NCBI GenBank assembly: GCA_000151295.1
Contig: GG745340.1
Coordinates: forward strand, 1,030,282 to 1,094,248
DNA: 63,967 bases
DNA from: Allomyces macrogynus ATCC 38327
Lineage: Eukaryota; Blastocladiomycota; Blastocladiomycetes; Blastocladiales; Blastocladiaceae
Direction of reading: 5' to 3'
Shown: positions 11,159-21,506 of the stretch, one piece after another
How the letters are laid out: every line of letters starts with the position of its first letter
How positions within the stretch are numbered: position 1 is the stretch's first letter
Notes under the pieces: model-generated
Told to the model about the DNA's origin: nothing
What the model saw: only the letters and a program-made list of their open reading frames with translations
Database searches by the model: none
Translations under genes and position numbers: made by a program

Positions 11159-11570
11159 NNNNNNNNNNNNNNNNNNNNNNNNNNNNNNNNNNNNNNNNNN
11201 NNNNNNNNNNNNNNNNNNNNNNNNNNNNNNNNNNNNNNNNNNNNNNNNNNNNNNNNNNNNNNNNNNNNNNNNNNNNNNNNNNNNNNNNNNNNNNNNNNNN
11301 NNNNNNNNNNNNNNNNNNNNNNNNNNNNNNNNNNNNNNNNNNNNNNNNNNNNNNNNNNNNNNNNNNNNNNNNNNNNNNNNNNNNNNNNNNNNNNNNNNNN
11401 NNNNNNNNNNNNNNNNNNNNNNNNNNNNNNNNNNNNNNNNNNNNNNNNNNNNNNNNNNNNNNNNNNNNNNNNNNNNNNNNNNNNNNNNNNNNNNNNNNNN
11501 NNNNNNNNNNNNNNNNNNNNNNNNNNNNNNNNNNNNNNNNNNNNNNNNNNNNNNNNNNNNNNNNNNNNNN
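11159..11570. other. Assembly gap (412 N)
   Basis: Undetermined bases. The gap removes the 3' part of the GATA gene on the minus strand and probably its terminator. The 169 bases on its left (10990-11158) are the TMEM33 3' flank with no gene seen. Confidence 1.
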
Positions 11571-13141
11571 GCCGTGCTGCTTGAAACTAAACCCAGCATC
11601 GCCAGTGAGTCGCTGCGCCAGAGACCAACCGAAACCAAGACAAACGTACTGCAACCCACACGCGTTACACAGCGGCTTCCCGTCGAGCGACGCGCCGCCA
11701 CAGCGAGGTCACGGACGTCTCGCAATTGGCGCACTGCGGGCGGCGGGGTCGCGGGCGCGCTCGCGAGTTTGGCGTCGGAGGTCGCGTGCAGCGCGCGTGG
11801 GCGCGCGCGCTTGTGCTGGCGGTAGCTGTGACATGCCGGTCAGTATCATGGACGTGCGAAAGGGGTGTGCGGGACGGGACGGGACGGGACGTACTAGAGC
11901 CCGCACGCATTGCACAGCATCTCGTCGTTATCCCCACGGCGCCACAACGGCGTCTTGGTGATTCCGCAGTGCGCGCAGACGGGGTTCTCGTCGGTCGCCG
12001 CCGCTGCCGCGGTTGGCGGCGGCGGTGGAGCTGGGGCCGGCGCCGCCGGCCAGCCAAAGAGGAACGGGTCTGCGTTTCTCGGCGCTGCCGCGTCGAGCAC
12101 CAACTCTTCCATCGCCACCTCGACGGGTACAGGGACGTCCATTTTCACATCCTCGTCATCGAACCCGATGGCGACGGCCGGCGCGGCGACATGGTCGTCA
12201 TCCAGCATCAGGAAATCCTCAATGTCGAGCATGGCCGCGGGGTCGGCAGGTGGTGGGATCCAGTCTCGACGCGGTTCTGATGCGGCGGGCGCACTGGGCC
12301 CGTCGAGCGCGAGCCATGCGTGGAGGTCGGCAGGGGACTGGATACGACCGCCGGCGTGCGGGTCGCAGAAGGACGCAGAGGCGAGTGGCGGGTCGGTCGT
12401 GTGGAGGAAGGCATTGGGGAAGCGCGTTGCTGGTGCGAGCGCTGGAGCTGGGGGGACAGGCGCTGGGGCCGTTGCGGGCGGAGGGGGTGGTGGTGCAGTA
12501 GCAGGCGCGGTCGGGAACGTGGGCAGCGTAGGGAACAAGGGTTCGGCGAAACCGTCCATCGCGCTTGAACCAGGGTTCGCTGCGGCAGTGGCGGGCGTCG
12601 GCACCATCATCATGGGAAACCGGTTGACCAGGTCAGTCGGCGCGACCCCCGCGGTGCCCGCGAGGTCGAGCGGGAACCCCGCGCCGCCGCCAACGGCTGC
12701 AAGCAGCTGCGCGAACGCGGCCTGCGCCGACTGCACGCCGAGCAGGAACGACGACGGGTCGACCATTCCAGCGGGCGGCACGGGTAGTGGTGGCACGGGT
12801 GCAGGTGCCGCGGGCCAGATCGGGAATGGGGTGGAGAGCGGGTAGCCGAGGGTGGAGAAGGCGCTCGCGGGCGGGAAGAGACTGGCCGGGGCGGTGCCGA
12901 GCGCTGCAAGTGCCGGGCGCGTCGTCGTCGGTGCGGAATGATCGGATGCCATGGTGGTGGTCGTCGTAGGAGCGAAGGGGCCGGTCACGGAGGTGGGCGT
13001 GAACGGGCCCATGGCGGCATCGGCGCGCGGCGGGTGCGGGTGGTCACGGTGCAGCGCGTGTCTTGCTCGCCGACGACCGCGACGTTGGTGGTGGTGGTGG
13101 TAGTGGTGGTGCAGGCTGTCGACAACGGGGATGGATGACAA
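11571..13141 (-). CDS. GATA-type zinc-finger transcription factor (3' end lost in gap; frame breaks after first finger)
   Basis: Exon 1 (13141-11895) gives ~415 residues: a His-rich start, long Pro/Ala-rich and probably disordered stretches, and acidic patches (FDDEDVKMD). It ends in a classical GATA finger, CAHCGITKTPLWRRG then MLCNACGL, with C-x2-C-x17-C-x2-C spacing. The 69-nt intron (11894-11826, gtacgt donor) splits the tyrosine codon after CNACGL, and exon 2 continues RQHKRARPRAL, the basic tail of fungal GATA domains. Further on lie parts of a second finger (CANCETSVTSLWRR and DGKPLCNACGL, about 11655-11735), but these sit in two other frames, implying single-base indels, and another gtacgt donor follows at 11649. 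Likely a sequence-specific activator or repressor. Target regulation is unknown. The start could also be an internal Met (MGPFTP). Confidence 0.8.
11871..11890. repeat. (gggac)4 tandem repeat in GATA intron 1
   Basis: Four perfect pentamers lie directly inside the donor site of the first intron of the minus-strand GATA gene. Confidence 0.9.
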
Positions 13142-13581
13142 CCAGCGCGTGTCGGCGTCGCTTTGAAGGCGTTGCGGCAGCGATGGCAGGGACCTTCCAG
13201 CTGCGGTGAATCGGCGTGGCGCGGTCTGAAGTAATCACCTGACTGGGTGACAGGCGCGACAGGTTCAGCCGCGCTCGAGTCACCTCGGCGTTCGGTCGTT
13301 TCGCCGTCGGGCGTGATCACGCCCAAATCAAATCATCTCGACCGCAAGTTGCGCCGGCCTGTCTGCTGCGTTGTTTGCGCCTGCCCTCCCTCTCCTCCTG
13401 AGTCGGCATCGAATTTGCTCGGGCGCCGCTTCTTTCGCCCACCTTGTCGCGGCCACTGCACCACAAAAGCCCGTGCCGTCCCTGCCCGCCTACGCGAGGC
13501 CATATTCGGATCAGCACCGCCCTTCCGCCAGCAACTATCTGTCGCCCAGCCTCCAGATCACCGACAACAACTCCCACCACC
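13142..13581. promoter_or_regulatory. Divergent promoter region between GATA factor and MATE transporter
   Basis: 440 bases between two divergent ATGs. No TATA box or gene seen. Confidence 0.4.
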
Positions 13582-15571
13582 ATGACCCACGAAGCACAAC
13601 CGCTGCTTGCAGGCAGCTCCTCGTCGTCGGGCCCGACAGACCACGGCACCCTCTCCAAGCCGCGCCGCCCGTCCAGCTCGTCACTGCCCGCCCCCATCTT
13701 TGTCGCCGCCAACGATGCCTCGGGTGCCGGATTACGCAGCCCAGCAAGCCCATTGGGCCCGCCCCTCTCGCCGGGCGCCGCCAGCAGTATTCACGACCAT
13801 CAAATCGACCGGCCCATGTCGTGGGCGCGCAATTGGCGCGAAATCAAGCGATTGGCCCGGCTCTCGGCACCGTGTGTCTCGTCGCAGGTCCTGAATTACA
13901 TGAACCGCATGGTCGTCACGCTCATGGTCGGCCATTTGGGTGCTGCTGAGCTCGCGTCGTCGACGCTGGCCGTCATGGTACGGTATTTGGATGCAGTTGT
14001 TATGCATTTCCGGGTGCATAGCACGTGCTCAATATTTGTTTTGACCGGAATTCCTAGTTCTCCAACGTCCTCGGTTTCTCGATTTGCTTTGGCCTCAGTA
14101 CCGCACTCGACACGCTCGCATCCCAAGCTGTGACGGGATCGGCAAATCCGCGCCAGGCCGGCATCTTCCTGCAGCGTGCAATTCTCATCAATGTGCTACT
14201 CGCGATCCCGATTTCCGTCGTCTGGTACGCACTTCGGGCACGCATTTCGCACCTCTCCATCCGCGCGCACTGAACTGACCCTCTCCACGCGTTTACCCAT
14301 TGGCAGGATCTTTGCCGAGCCGCTGCTCGTGCTGTGTGGCCAAGAGCCCGAACTCGCGTACATGGCCGGCAACTACATCAAGCTGATGCTGCCTGGGCTC
14401 GTGCCCAACATCATCACCAACTGTATCGCCAAGTTCCTGCAGGCGCAAGGGCTCATGGACGCGCAAATGCTCGTCATGCTCGCCGTCTTCCCGATCAATG
14501 TGGCGTTGCAGTACTTTTTGGTCTATTTCCCGAGCCCGTTGCAAATCGGCTTCTACGGTGCACCGCTCGGGTCGGCCATTTGCGATAATCTTGCCATGGT
14601 CGGGATTATCCTTTACGCGACGTACTGGAACGGGTACCAGGCGTGGCACCCGTGGACGTGGGAGGCGACCAAGAACTGGAAACAGTACCTGAACCTCGGG
14701 TTCCCGGGCATGGTCATGATCTGCGCCGAATGGTACGCATTTTCGTCCATTTCAAGTCGCCGTGAATCGATGTCCGTTGCTGACCGATTTTTGCCACAGG
14801 TGGATGTTCGAAGTCGTCGCTCTGCTCGCCGGCCTATTTGGTGCGACCGCGCTCGCCGCGCAGTCGGTCATGCTCAACACGGCGTCGCTCGTCTACATGT
14901 TTGCGCTTGGCGTCTCGGTCGCCAACTCGAACCGAGTCGGCAACTTCCTCGGCGCGGGGAAACCCGGTCGCGCCAAGCACTCGGCGCACATGTCACTGAT
15001 CATGGCACTGGCCATGGCCGCCGTCAACTGCGTGATCCTGATTTTGCTGCGTCACCAGTGGGGTATGTTTCACTTGCTCCACGGATTCTTGTCTCTTCCC
15101 CCCCCCCCCCCCCCCTGCTCACCCATCCGTGATCCAGGCTACATCTTCACGTCCGACCCCGACGTCATCGCGCTCGTTGCAAGCGTCCTTCCAGTCTGCG
15201 CGCTGTTCCAATTCGCCGACGGCGCATGCTGTGTGCTTGGCGGGATTCTGCGCGGGTGCGGTAAGCAAAAGCAGGGCGCGCTCATCAACCTCGTGTCCTA
15301 CTACCTCGTGGGCCTGCCGCTCGCGCTGCTCTTCACGTTCCCGCTCAAGCTCGAACTGTTTGGGATCTGGGTCGGTCTCGCGCTCGCGCTGGCATTCACG
15401 CTCGTCGTCACTGGGCTCTATGTGTTCTATTCGATTGATTGGGTCGATGAAGTGCGGTGCGCCCGAATCCGCGTGAACGAGCATACGCCCGCGACCATGT
15501 CCGGGAGCGATGTTGAGAGCGCCGAAGTATTGGTCGAGGATGAGGACCGGTTGATTGAGGATTCGGATTGA
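13582..15571 (+). CDS. MATE family (multidrug and toxin extrusion) transporter
   Basis: A cation-coupled drug/organic cation antiporter of plasma or vacuolar membrane. Exons are 13582-13977, 14058-14224, 14307-14732, 14800-15062 and 15138-15571 (561 aa); introns are 80, 82, 67 and 75 nt. The first ~75 residues are a Ser/Pro-rich cytosolic leader. Family motifs follow: QVLNYMNRMVVTLMVGHLG (TM1), GFSICFGLSTALDTLASQA (TM2), RIFAEPLLVLCGQ, the mid-protein FVPI-like NIITNCIAKFLQAQG, and in the second half LAAQSVMLNTASLVYMFALG with SVANSNRVGN. About twelve hydrophobic helices can be counted. The tail is acidic. The length agrees with yeast Erc1 (581 aa) and human MATE1 (570 aa). Intron 4 carries an uninterrupted run of 18 C as its pyrimidine tract. 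Confidence 0.95.
15098..15115 (+). repeat. C18 homopolymer in MATE intron 4
   Basis: Eighteen consecutive C between donor and acceptor of intron 15063-15137. It may serve as the polypyrimidine tract; its exact length is prone to assembly error. Confidence 0.85.
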
Positions 15572-15821
15572 GGTCAGTGTCCGTAGAGCGCGCGCACCGT
15601 GGGGTCGTGGGTCGCGCGTATCGCTTTCGTGTTGCGTCGTCGTGCTGCTTCTTTTTGTATATTGCCGATTGCATTGCATTTCCGAGAATGAACAATTCTT
15701 CTGGCGTGGGTTTGCCGTTTCCTTAACATTCCGGGCGGTCGTGCTTTGCTTTCTGTGCCAGTTCTCCATCTCCACACGCGTCTCGCACATGCGCTCCATC
15801 TGCTCTCTCACACAGCCAACC

Positions 15822-16551
15822 ATGCCTCCTGCTGCAGCACCCGCTCCACGCTCGCGCTCGCCGCCGCCCCAAGTCCTTGCCGCCGACGCCAGCACGTACC
15901 AGTACGAGCCCGCATGGCGTGCGCGCAACCGCCGTGCCGTTGCCGCAGCTCGCGCGCTCCGTGCTGACCACGCCCGGGCCGTTGCGTCGGTCGCAACGTC
16001 CCGTGCTGCGTGGCATGCCGCGCGAGTACATCAAGTCCATTGCGCTCTTCATTTGTCATGTCGGTACTGACCGGTGGGTGGGGGTTGTGTAGCGCACATA
16101 TGTCAACCACGTCGCGTGCGCGCTGCGCGTCGTCGAGGCGCGGCACGCCGTGGAGGCCAAGTCCAAGCCAAAATCCGAGCCCATGGGACCCGTCGGCTGT
16201 GCCAGTGATCCAGCTCGGTCGGGCCGCGACGCGTGGACCGCGGCGGCCGTGCCGGACCACCGCCATGCCGCAATCGACGATAGCTGCGAGAGCAACGACA
16301 ACGACGACGAGGCGGATCCGTCGCGTGTCGAGCGCGCGCAAGAAATAGACACTGACGACGAGGTCCATGCGCCGCCGATGCTCGCGCGGCTATCCCAGTC
16401 GCTCGCGGCGCTCGGGCCCGTCCCGCCGCGTGGACCCGGTCCGATTCGGGAAGAGGTTGGGGCGCAAGGACGCGCGTGGGTGAACCTGACGGACCTGCAG
16501 AGTCTGGATTTGCTACACCTGGCAGGACTCGCGCGGTCGGCGGGTAAGTAG
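15822..16551 (+). CDS. Small helical hypothetical protein
   Basis: Exons 15822-16025 and 16093-16551, with a 67-nt intron (gtacat donor, phase 0), give 220 aa. The splice joins two charged helical stretches (RNRRAVAAARALRADH... and RTYVNHVACALRVVEARH) into one long predicted helix or coiled coil at ~30-110. An acidic disordered middle follows (ESNDNDDEAD), then a short conserved-looking end, NLTDLQSLDLLHLAGLARS. No signal peptide, TM segment or catalytic motif. I do not recognise a family. It is tail-to-tail with MTAP, 86 bp apart. The intron size and phase match argue that the gene is real. Confidence 0.55.
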
Positions 16552-16637
16552 GTGGGTGGAGGAGAGGAAACGAAGGAAACTATTGAATGCATTGTATTGC
16601 TAAGCGCAACGACAGCTCCCAGCCCGACGCGCTCGCC

Positions 16638-17688
16638 CTAGTTGGTCGCCGCGTACGTGTACTGCGGGTGGAGGTACCGCACGCGCTCGGCAGCCTCGGG
16701 CAGGACCTTCTCCGGCGCGGTCATGACGGCAAACTTGGCGGCGCCCCGAATCTTATCAAAGAACGGTGCCTCGAGATCCTTGACGGCGACCTCCAAGTCC
16801 GGGATGACAGCCTCGACGAGCCGTTTGGCGTTATCCTTGTTCGCGTGCATCGTGGCCACGACCGTCTCGACCGTGACCGCCTCGTGCTCCTCGCGCCAGC
16901 AATCGTAGTCGGTCGCCATGCACACCATCTGGTAGGCGATCTCGGCCTCGCGCGCGAGCTTGGCTTCCGGCAGCACCGACATGTTGATCACATCGCCGCC
17001 CCACGACCGGTACATGTGCGACTCGGCGCGCGTCGAGAACGCGGGGCCCTCCATGCAAATCAGCGTCGCGCGGCGCGCGGGCGCCGCATGCACGCCCGCG
17101 CTACCCTGCAGGGCACCGCGTGCGCGGCGATCAGGCTCGCAAGCGGCGCATGGAACGGGTCGCCGAACGGCACGTGGCCAACAATGCCCTTGTCGAAGAA
17201 GGACGCCGGGCGAATGCCCTTGGTGCGGTCGATGATTTGCTCGGGGAGCACGAAATCGCCCGGGCGGATTTCTTCGCGCAGCGAGCCGACGGCCGAGAAG
17301 GCGAGGATCGCGCGCACGCCAAGACGCTTGAGCGCGGCGAGGTTGGCGCGCGCGGGGACTTCCGAAGGGGTCCAGAAGTGGCCCTTGCCGTGGCGCGGCA
17401 GAAAGGCGACCTTGGTGCCGGACGCGGTCGCACAGATGGTGATGTGGTCGGACGGGTGGCCCCAGGGCGTGTACGGGTAGACGGCGCCGATCACGGCGAG
17501 GTTGTCGAGCGCGTACAGGCCTGGAGAGTAGGGGATCGATGGTATCTCTTGAGGGTCAGCGGCGCGGTGGACAGGCGCCTGACGCGTGCGCGGGAGTCAG
17601 GCGAAGATCATCGCGTACCCGAGCCGCCGATGATGCCGATGTGAACGGTGCCGGCGAGTTCTTCTATGTCGAGGAGCGGGAAGCGCAT
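16638..17688 (-). CDS. MEU1: S-methyl-5'-thioadenosine phosphorylase (contains a frame break)
   Basis: Cleaves methylthioadenosine with phosphate to adenine and methylthioribose-1-phosphate in the methionine salvage pathway (PNP/MTAP family; yeast Meu1). Exons are 17688-17619 and 17520-16638; the 98-nt intron follows GIIGGSG and exon 2 begins LYALDNL. Motifs in order are WGHPSD, LPRHGKGH (substrate loop), GSLREEIRPGDFV, QIIDRTKG, CMEGPAFSTRAES (ribose/phosphate site), WGGDVINMS and MATDYDCWRE (catalytic Asp of the adenine pocket). Near 17105-17125 the frame shifts by one base, between SLIAAHAVPC and AGVHAAPARR, inside a variable loop. There is no plausible intron there, so a one-base assembly error or a recent lesion is likely. 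Length is ~317 aa, as expected. Confidence 0.92.
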
Positions 17689-18260
17689 TCGGCCATGGTG
17701 GTTGGGTTGGTTTGCTGCCTCAAGTTGCAGAGAGAAGTGTCGCGCGCGACCGAGTCTTAGGGGTCGGGCAGGTCGGCGCGTCTGTGGGTGCGGAGTGTGG
17801 AAGGAACCTTGCCCGGAAGGAGGAGGTGGGGGACAGTGTCGCCCGCAGCGTGAGGGCAGGTGATCGGCTGGAGTGCGCCCTGCCAAAGGGAGGGACCGCT
17901 TGGCAATGTGGCGCAGCACGTTGTAATCGTCTTTGATTTGGTCCTGCGGCGTGCATCATCAGCGCGCGGTCGGACCCAGTCACGTTCACCACCGTCACCA
18001 TCTCACGCGCGCTTCCACGTCTCGCGGCGGCCCAACGTCCAGCGTTGAAGACACACGGACGCTCCTTCCTTCACGCCGCTGCCGCCAACGTCAACCCCCC
18101 CTGATCACCCGCACGCGGTGTGCGCGACTTTTGGGCCCACGAGACGCCCACGCTGCGGGCGAGCGAGCACGCTATAAAATCAGCCACCGTCCCGCCCATC
18201 TCGCCTCGTGCCGGCTGCCTGCTCCTCTGCACCAGCAAGCAAGCTCCTGCAACCACGACC
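17689..18260. promoter_or_regulatory. Divergent promoter region, MTAP / D2HGDH
   Basis: 572 bases between the two starts. It contains the TATA box at 18173-18178 serving the plus-strand gene. No other gene seen. Confidence 0.5.
18173..18178 (+). promoter_or_regulatory. TATA box of the D-2-hydroxyglutarate dehydrogenase gene
   Basis: tataaa in the context gctataaaat, 83-88 bp upstream of the ATG at 18261 on the same strand. Rare in this otherwise GC-rich sequence. Confidence 0.6.
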
Positions 18261-19928
18261 ATGGCCGCCGTCCCTTCGACCCTTGCCGGCACCGCCGTGC
18301 GCCTGCTCGCGCGCCGTGCCGCGCCCGCCGTGGCCCGCCGTGTCGCCACCGGAGCTGCCGCGACCGCGTGCCGTGCCGCCTTCCAGCAGCGGCGTACGCT
18401 CACGACGACGCGCGCCTCGTTTGCCGGCAAGCCCGTGCCGCTGACGGCGGCGCGCGACACGTCCCTGCAGCGCGCGACGCAGTACGCGTCCTTGACCGAC
18501 GCCGACATTGCCCACTTCCGCACGATCCTGCCCGGCGCCGGCGACGTCATCTACCACAAGGACGACCCGCAGCACGACGACCTCGAGCCCTACAATGTCG
18601 ACTGGATGCGCAAGTACCGCGGCCAGGCGACGCTCGTGTTGCGTCCGCGCACGACCGACCAAGTCGCGCAGATCCTCAAGCACTGCCACGCGCGCAAGCT
18701 TGCCGTCTGCCCGCAGGGCGGGAACACGGGTCTGGTCGGTGGTTCGGTGCCCGTGTTTGACGAAGTGGTCGTGTTTCTCGGCAACATGCACCAAGTTCGC
18801 AAGTTTGACCCGATTTCCGGGATCGTGGTGGCTGAGGCCGGCATGATTCTGCAGCAGCTCGACGGGTACCTCGCCGACCGCGGGTACATGATGCCGCTGG
18901 ATCTCGGCGCCAAGGGTACCTGCCAGATTGGCGGTAACGTGGCCACCAACGCCGGTGGGCTGCGCCTGCTGCGGTACGGATCGCTGCACGGGTCGGTCCT
19001 CGGGCTCGAAGTGGTCCTGCCCGACGGCCGCATTCTCAACGACATGCGCGCGCTGCGCAAGGATAACACGGGGCTCGACTTGAAGCAGCTGTTTATCGGG
19101 TCCGAGGGCGCGCTCGGCATCATCACGGCCGTCGCGATCCTCGCGCCCGTTCGTCCGACGGCCGTGCACGTCGCGACGCTCGCCATGCCCAACTACCAGG
19201 CGGTCCAGGACGCGTTTGTCCGTGCGCGCCGTGAACTCGGCGAGATTCTGTCGGCATTCGAGTTTTGGGACTCGGAGGCCGACAAGCTCGTGCACCAGCA
19301 CCTCGCACTGCGCCGCCCACTCGAGACCGAGTCGCCCTTCCAGGTCCTGATCGAGACGGCCGGATCCAACGCCGAGCACGATATGGCTAAGCTTGAGGCG
19401 TTCCTCGAGAACCTCATGGCCGACGAGATTGCGATTGACGGTGCTGTCGCACAGGACCAGGCGCAGGTGGATGCGATGTGGGCCGTCCGCGAGGGCATTC
19501 CGGAAGCGTGCGCCAAGGACGGCGCCGTCTTCAAGTACGACGTGTCGGTGCCCGTTCCGAAACTCTACGAGCTGGTCGAGAAGACGCGCGAGCGGCTCGA
19601 GGGGGTCAAGGGCGTCAACGATATCATTGGGTACGGCCACGTTGGGGACGGTAACCTGCACCTGAACGTGTCGGCGCAAAAGGACGCGGACGGTGGCGGT
19701 GCGCGTGCGGTTTCGGCGGCGCTCGAGCCGTTTATCTACGAGCTGGTCGCGTCGCACAACGGGTCGATTTCGGCCGAGCACGGCGTCGGGATCATGAAGC
19801 CCAAGCACCTGCACTACTCCAAGGACGCGGAAATGCTCAACGTCATGCAGGACATCAAGGCACTGCTCGACCCGAACGGCATCATGAACCCGTACAAGTA
19901 CCTGCCGCCGCGGTCCAAGTCGGCGTGA
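18261..19928 (+). CDS. D-2-hydroxyglutarate / D-lactate dehydrogenase, mitochondrial FAD enzyme
   Basis: Oxidises D-2-hydroxyglutarate (and possibly D-lactate) to the 2-oxoacid with FAD, passing electrons to the respiratory chain or another acceptor; similar to human D2HGDH and yeast Dld2/Dld3. A single intronless frame of 555 aa. The first ~55 residues are rich in Arg, Ala, Ser and Thr with no acid, typical of a mitochondrial targeting peptide (RLLARRAAPAVARRV). The FAD-binding PCMH domain follows (~100-285), with CPQGGNTGLVGGS and GGNVATNAGGLRLLRYG. The C-terminal oxidase domain has YGHVGDGNLHLNV (metal/substrate histidines) and SISAEHGVGIMK. It ends in DPNGIMNPYKYLPP. The start was chosen at the first ATG after the TATA box. 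Dld1-type D-lactate dehydrogenase is the alternative, but the motifs fit D2HGDH/Dld2 better. Confidence 0.93.
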   Translation: MAAVPSTLAGTAVRLLARRAAPAVARRVATGAAATACRAAFQQRRTLTTTRASFAGKPVPLTAARDTSLQRATQYASLTDADIAHFRTILPGAGDVIYHKDDPQHDDLEPYNVDWMRKYRGQATLVLRPRTTDQVAQILKHCHARKLAVCPQGGNTGLVGGSVPVFDEVVVFLGNMHQVRKFDPISGIVVAEAGMILQQLDGYLADRGYMMPLDLGAKGTCQIGGNVATNAGGLRLLRYGSLHGSVLGLEVVLPDGRILNDMRALRKDNTGLDLKQLFIGSEGALGIITAVAILAPVRPTAVHVATLAMPNYQAVQDAFVRARRELGEILSAFEFWDSEADKLVHQHLALRRPLETESPFQVLIETAGSNAEHDMAKLEAFLENLMADEIAIDGAVAQDQAQVDAMWAVREGIPEACAKDGAVFKYDVSVPVPKLYELVEKTRERLEGVKGVNDIIGYGHVGDGNLHLNVSAQKDADGGGARAVSAALEPFIYELVASHNGSISAEHGVGIMKPKHLHYSKDAEMLNVMQDIKALLDPNGIMNPYKYLPPRSKSA

Positions 19929-20907
19929 GATTGTGAGGGTGGAGAGGATGGAGGTTGGGTGTCGTTATTGATTTAGCTTGGAGCATGTATCATTGCCCCG
20001 CGAGAAAACAATACGCAATTCTCATTGCTGGTTATTTGTCACCACCTCAACCTGCCAACGAGTGCTTGTTCACCGTCTTGCACATCCCTGTTGGCATGGT
20101 AAGCGCGCTTTTGTTTTAGCCCCCCCTCCCCCCAAATGCAAAAAAAGAACCTGAGCACAATATGCCCACCATGCGCCCTCCAACTGCGTTCATAGAAAGT
20201 CAGTGCCAGTGTTGGGAGTTGATCCCTTGGTTTGAACTGCAGTTTCGCCACTTTTGTATGGAAAAGGGAGGAAATTAAATGGTGACAATAATGAAGCGCG
20301 CCCAAACAGCATGCTCATGGCAGTGATCATGTGACAGCGTCAATTCCTCCACCACGACCAAACTGACTCCAGCTGAGCTGTGCACTTGTTGTGGGAAGAT
20401 TTTTTCGGTCTCAGGTCTGAGGGACAAAGTTCAATGCTCAACGTCAGACAGGATATGTATGAAGGCGTTGCTGAACTCAAAGCAATGTTACAAACTGCTT
20501 CAAAGTCCTGTCACTGCACTGATTGAAGTGAATCCAATTTCCGATCGACCTTGAGAAATGTCCTTGTTTTGCCAGTGCGATTTAAAATCACGGCCAAGCT
20601 GCGCTTGACACGTTGCTCATTGGCTATATCCCAAGGCAAGAATGAAGGCGAATCCAGAGGGCAGCACTGGTCAGTAACAATCGACAAGTAAAAATATTGT
20701 CACAAGTGGAATCCCCAGCCTTGGCAAACAAACTCCTTGCTTGATAATGTCCCAGCTAGGCCTCTTGGAGGCACTGTGACAGCAGCCAACCAAATGCGTC
20801 AATATTGCAAGGAAAAAACAAAACAAGAAAAGTGGAAATCGTCACGATCTTCTGTCTTGTGCCACTGTGCAAGACGCTTGTCTCCCTTTACAAACATTGT
20901 AATCAAA

Positions 20908-20962
20908 GCCAACAGAGGGAATCGAACCCTGAGCCAGAGCAACTGCACATCCAAATTGAAAT
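20908..20962 (-). repeat. tRNA-like B-box element, copy 1 (possible SINE remnant)
   Basis: On the minus strand, ctcagggttcgattccctct contains a perfect pol III B box (ggttcgattcc), followed by ttgattaca. The flanks do not fold into a tRNA: no complementary acceptor stem and a mismatch in the T stem. Confidence 0.45.
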
Positions 20963-21314
20963 GGAGGGCAGTGTCTCTCTGCATTTGATCCTCCCATGGA
21001 CATTCAAGTCGCCAAAAAAAATTGGGTCGAAGAGTGGACAGGCAACAATGTCTGTGGAGATTGCGTGGTTTAATTCATTTATCTGACATCAAGACAAGAA
21101 GTAGGAAAGACTCCCATCCTAATGTCGTGGCAATCCTCAACAAAGTCAAACAAAGCTCATACTTTTCTGTCCATTACCCAGGACACCTGCCTATCAACGC
21201 ATCATGTCGTGTGCCAATATGAATCACAAGAGGACGCACCCAAAAATTATAGCGAGCCACGCTGGATACATAATGGGCTGCACGATTGGGAGGTACCTAC
21301 ACGATTATGCGAGT

Positions 21315-21372
21315 CGGTAACAATCAAGGCGAGAGGGAATTGAACCCGGTGCCTGGCCATGCCTGGCCGGGC
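21315..21372 (-). repeat. tRNA-like B-box element, copy 2 (possible SINE remnant)
   Basis: On the minus strand, caccgggttcaattccctct resembles copy 1 and is likewise followed by a ttgattgtta tail. About 410 bp from copy 1, in the same orientation. The similarity extends beyond the B box, suggesting a common origin. Confidence 0.45.
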
Positions 21373-21506
21373 TACTCATGCAAGTTTCGTGGAATCCATT
21401 TTTTGATTCGTGAGCACTTCGTGAGATCAGATGTGGCAACCTCGATTGATGCACGGCGAGCGCCGACCACCTAAGAAACCGCAACCTGCTGCAAGAGTTC
21501 GTCAAC

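Larger units (their letters stand above)
19929..21506. other. Low-GC island without recognisable genes
   Basis: About 1.5 kb of conspicuously lower GC than the flanking genes. It has many short A/T runs and only short, unconvincing ORFs. It holds two tRNA B-box-like segments on the minus strand (listed separately). The composition change is abrupt at both sides: just after the D2HGDH stop and near 21490. It may be a decayed transposable element or an ancient insertion. Confidence 0.55.

Noticed and set aside
18180..19814. 544-codon minus-strand ORF
   Set aside because: It is the antisense shadow of the intronless D2HGDH gene; no protein features of its own, and GC-rich codons leave antisense frames open.
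20908..20962. Functional tRNA gene on the minus strand
   Set aside because: B box is perfect but no acceptor stem, D arm or anticodon arm can be formed around it.
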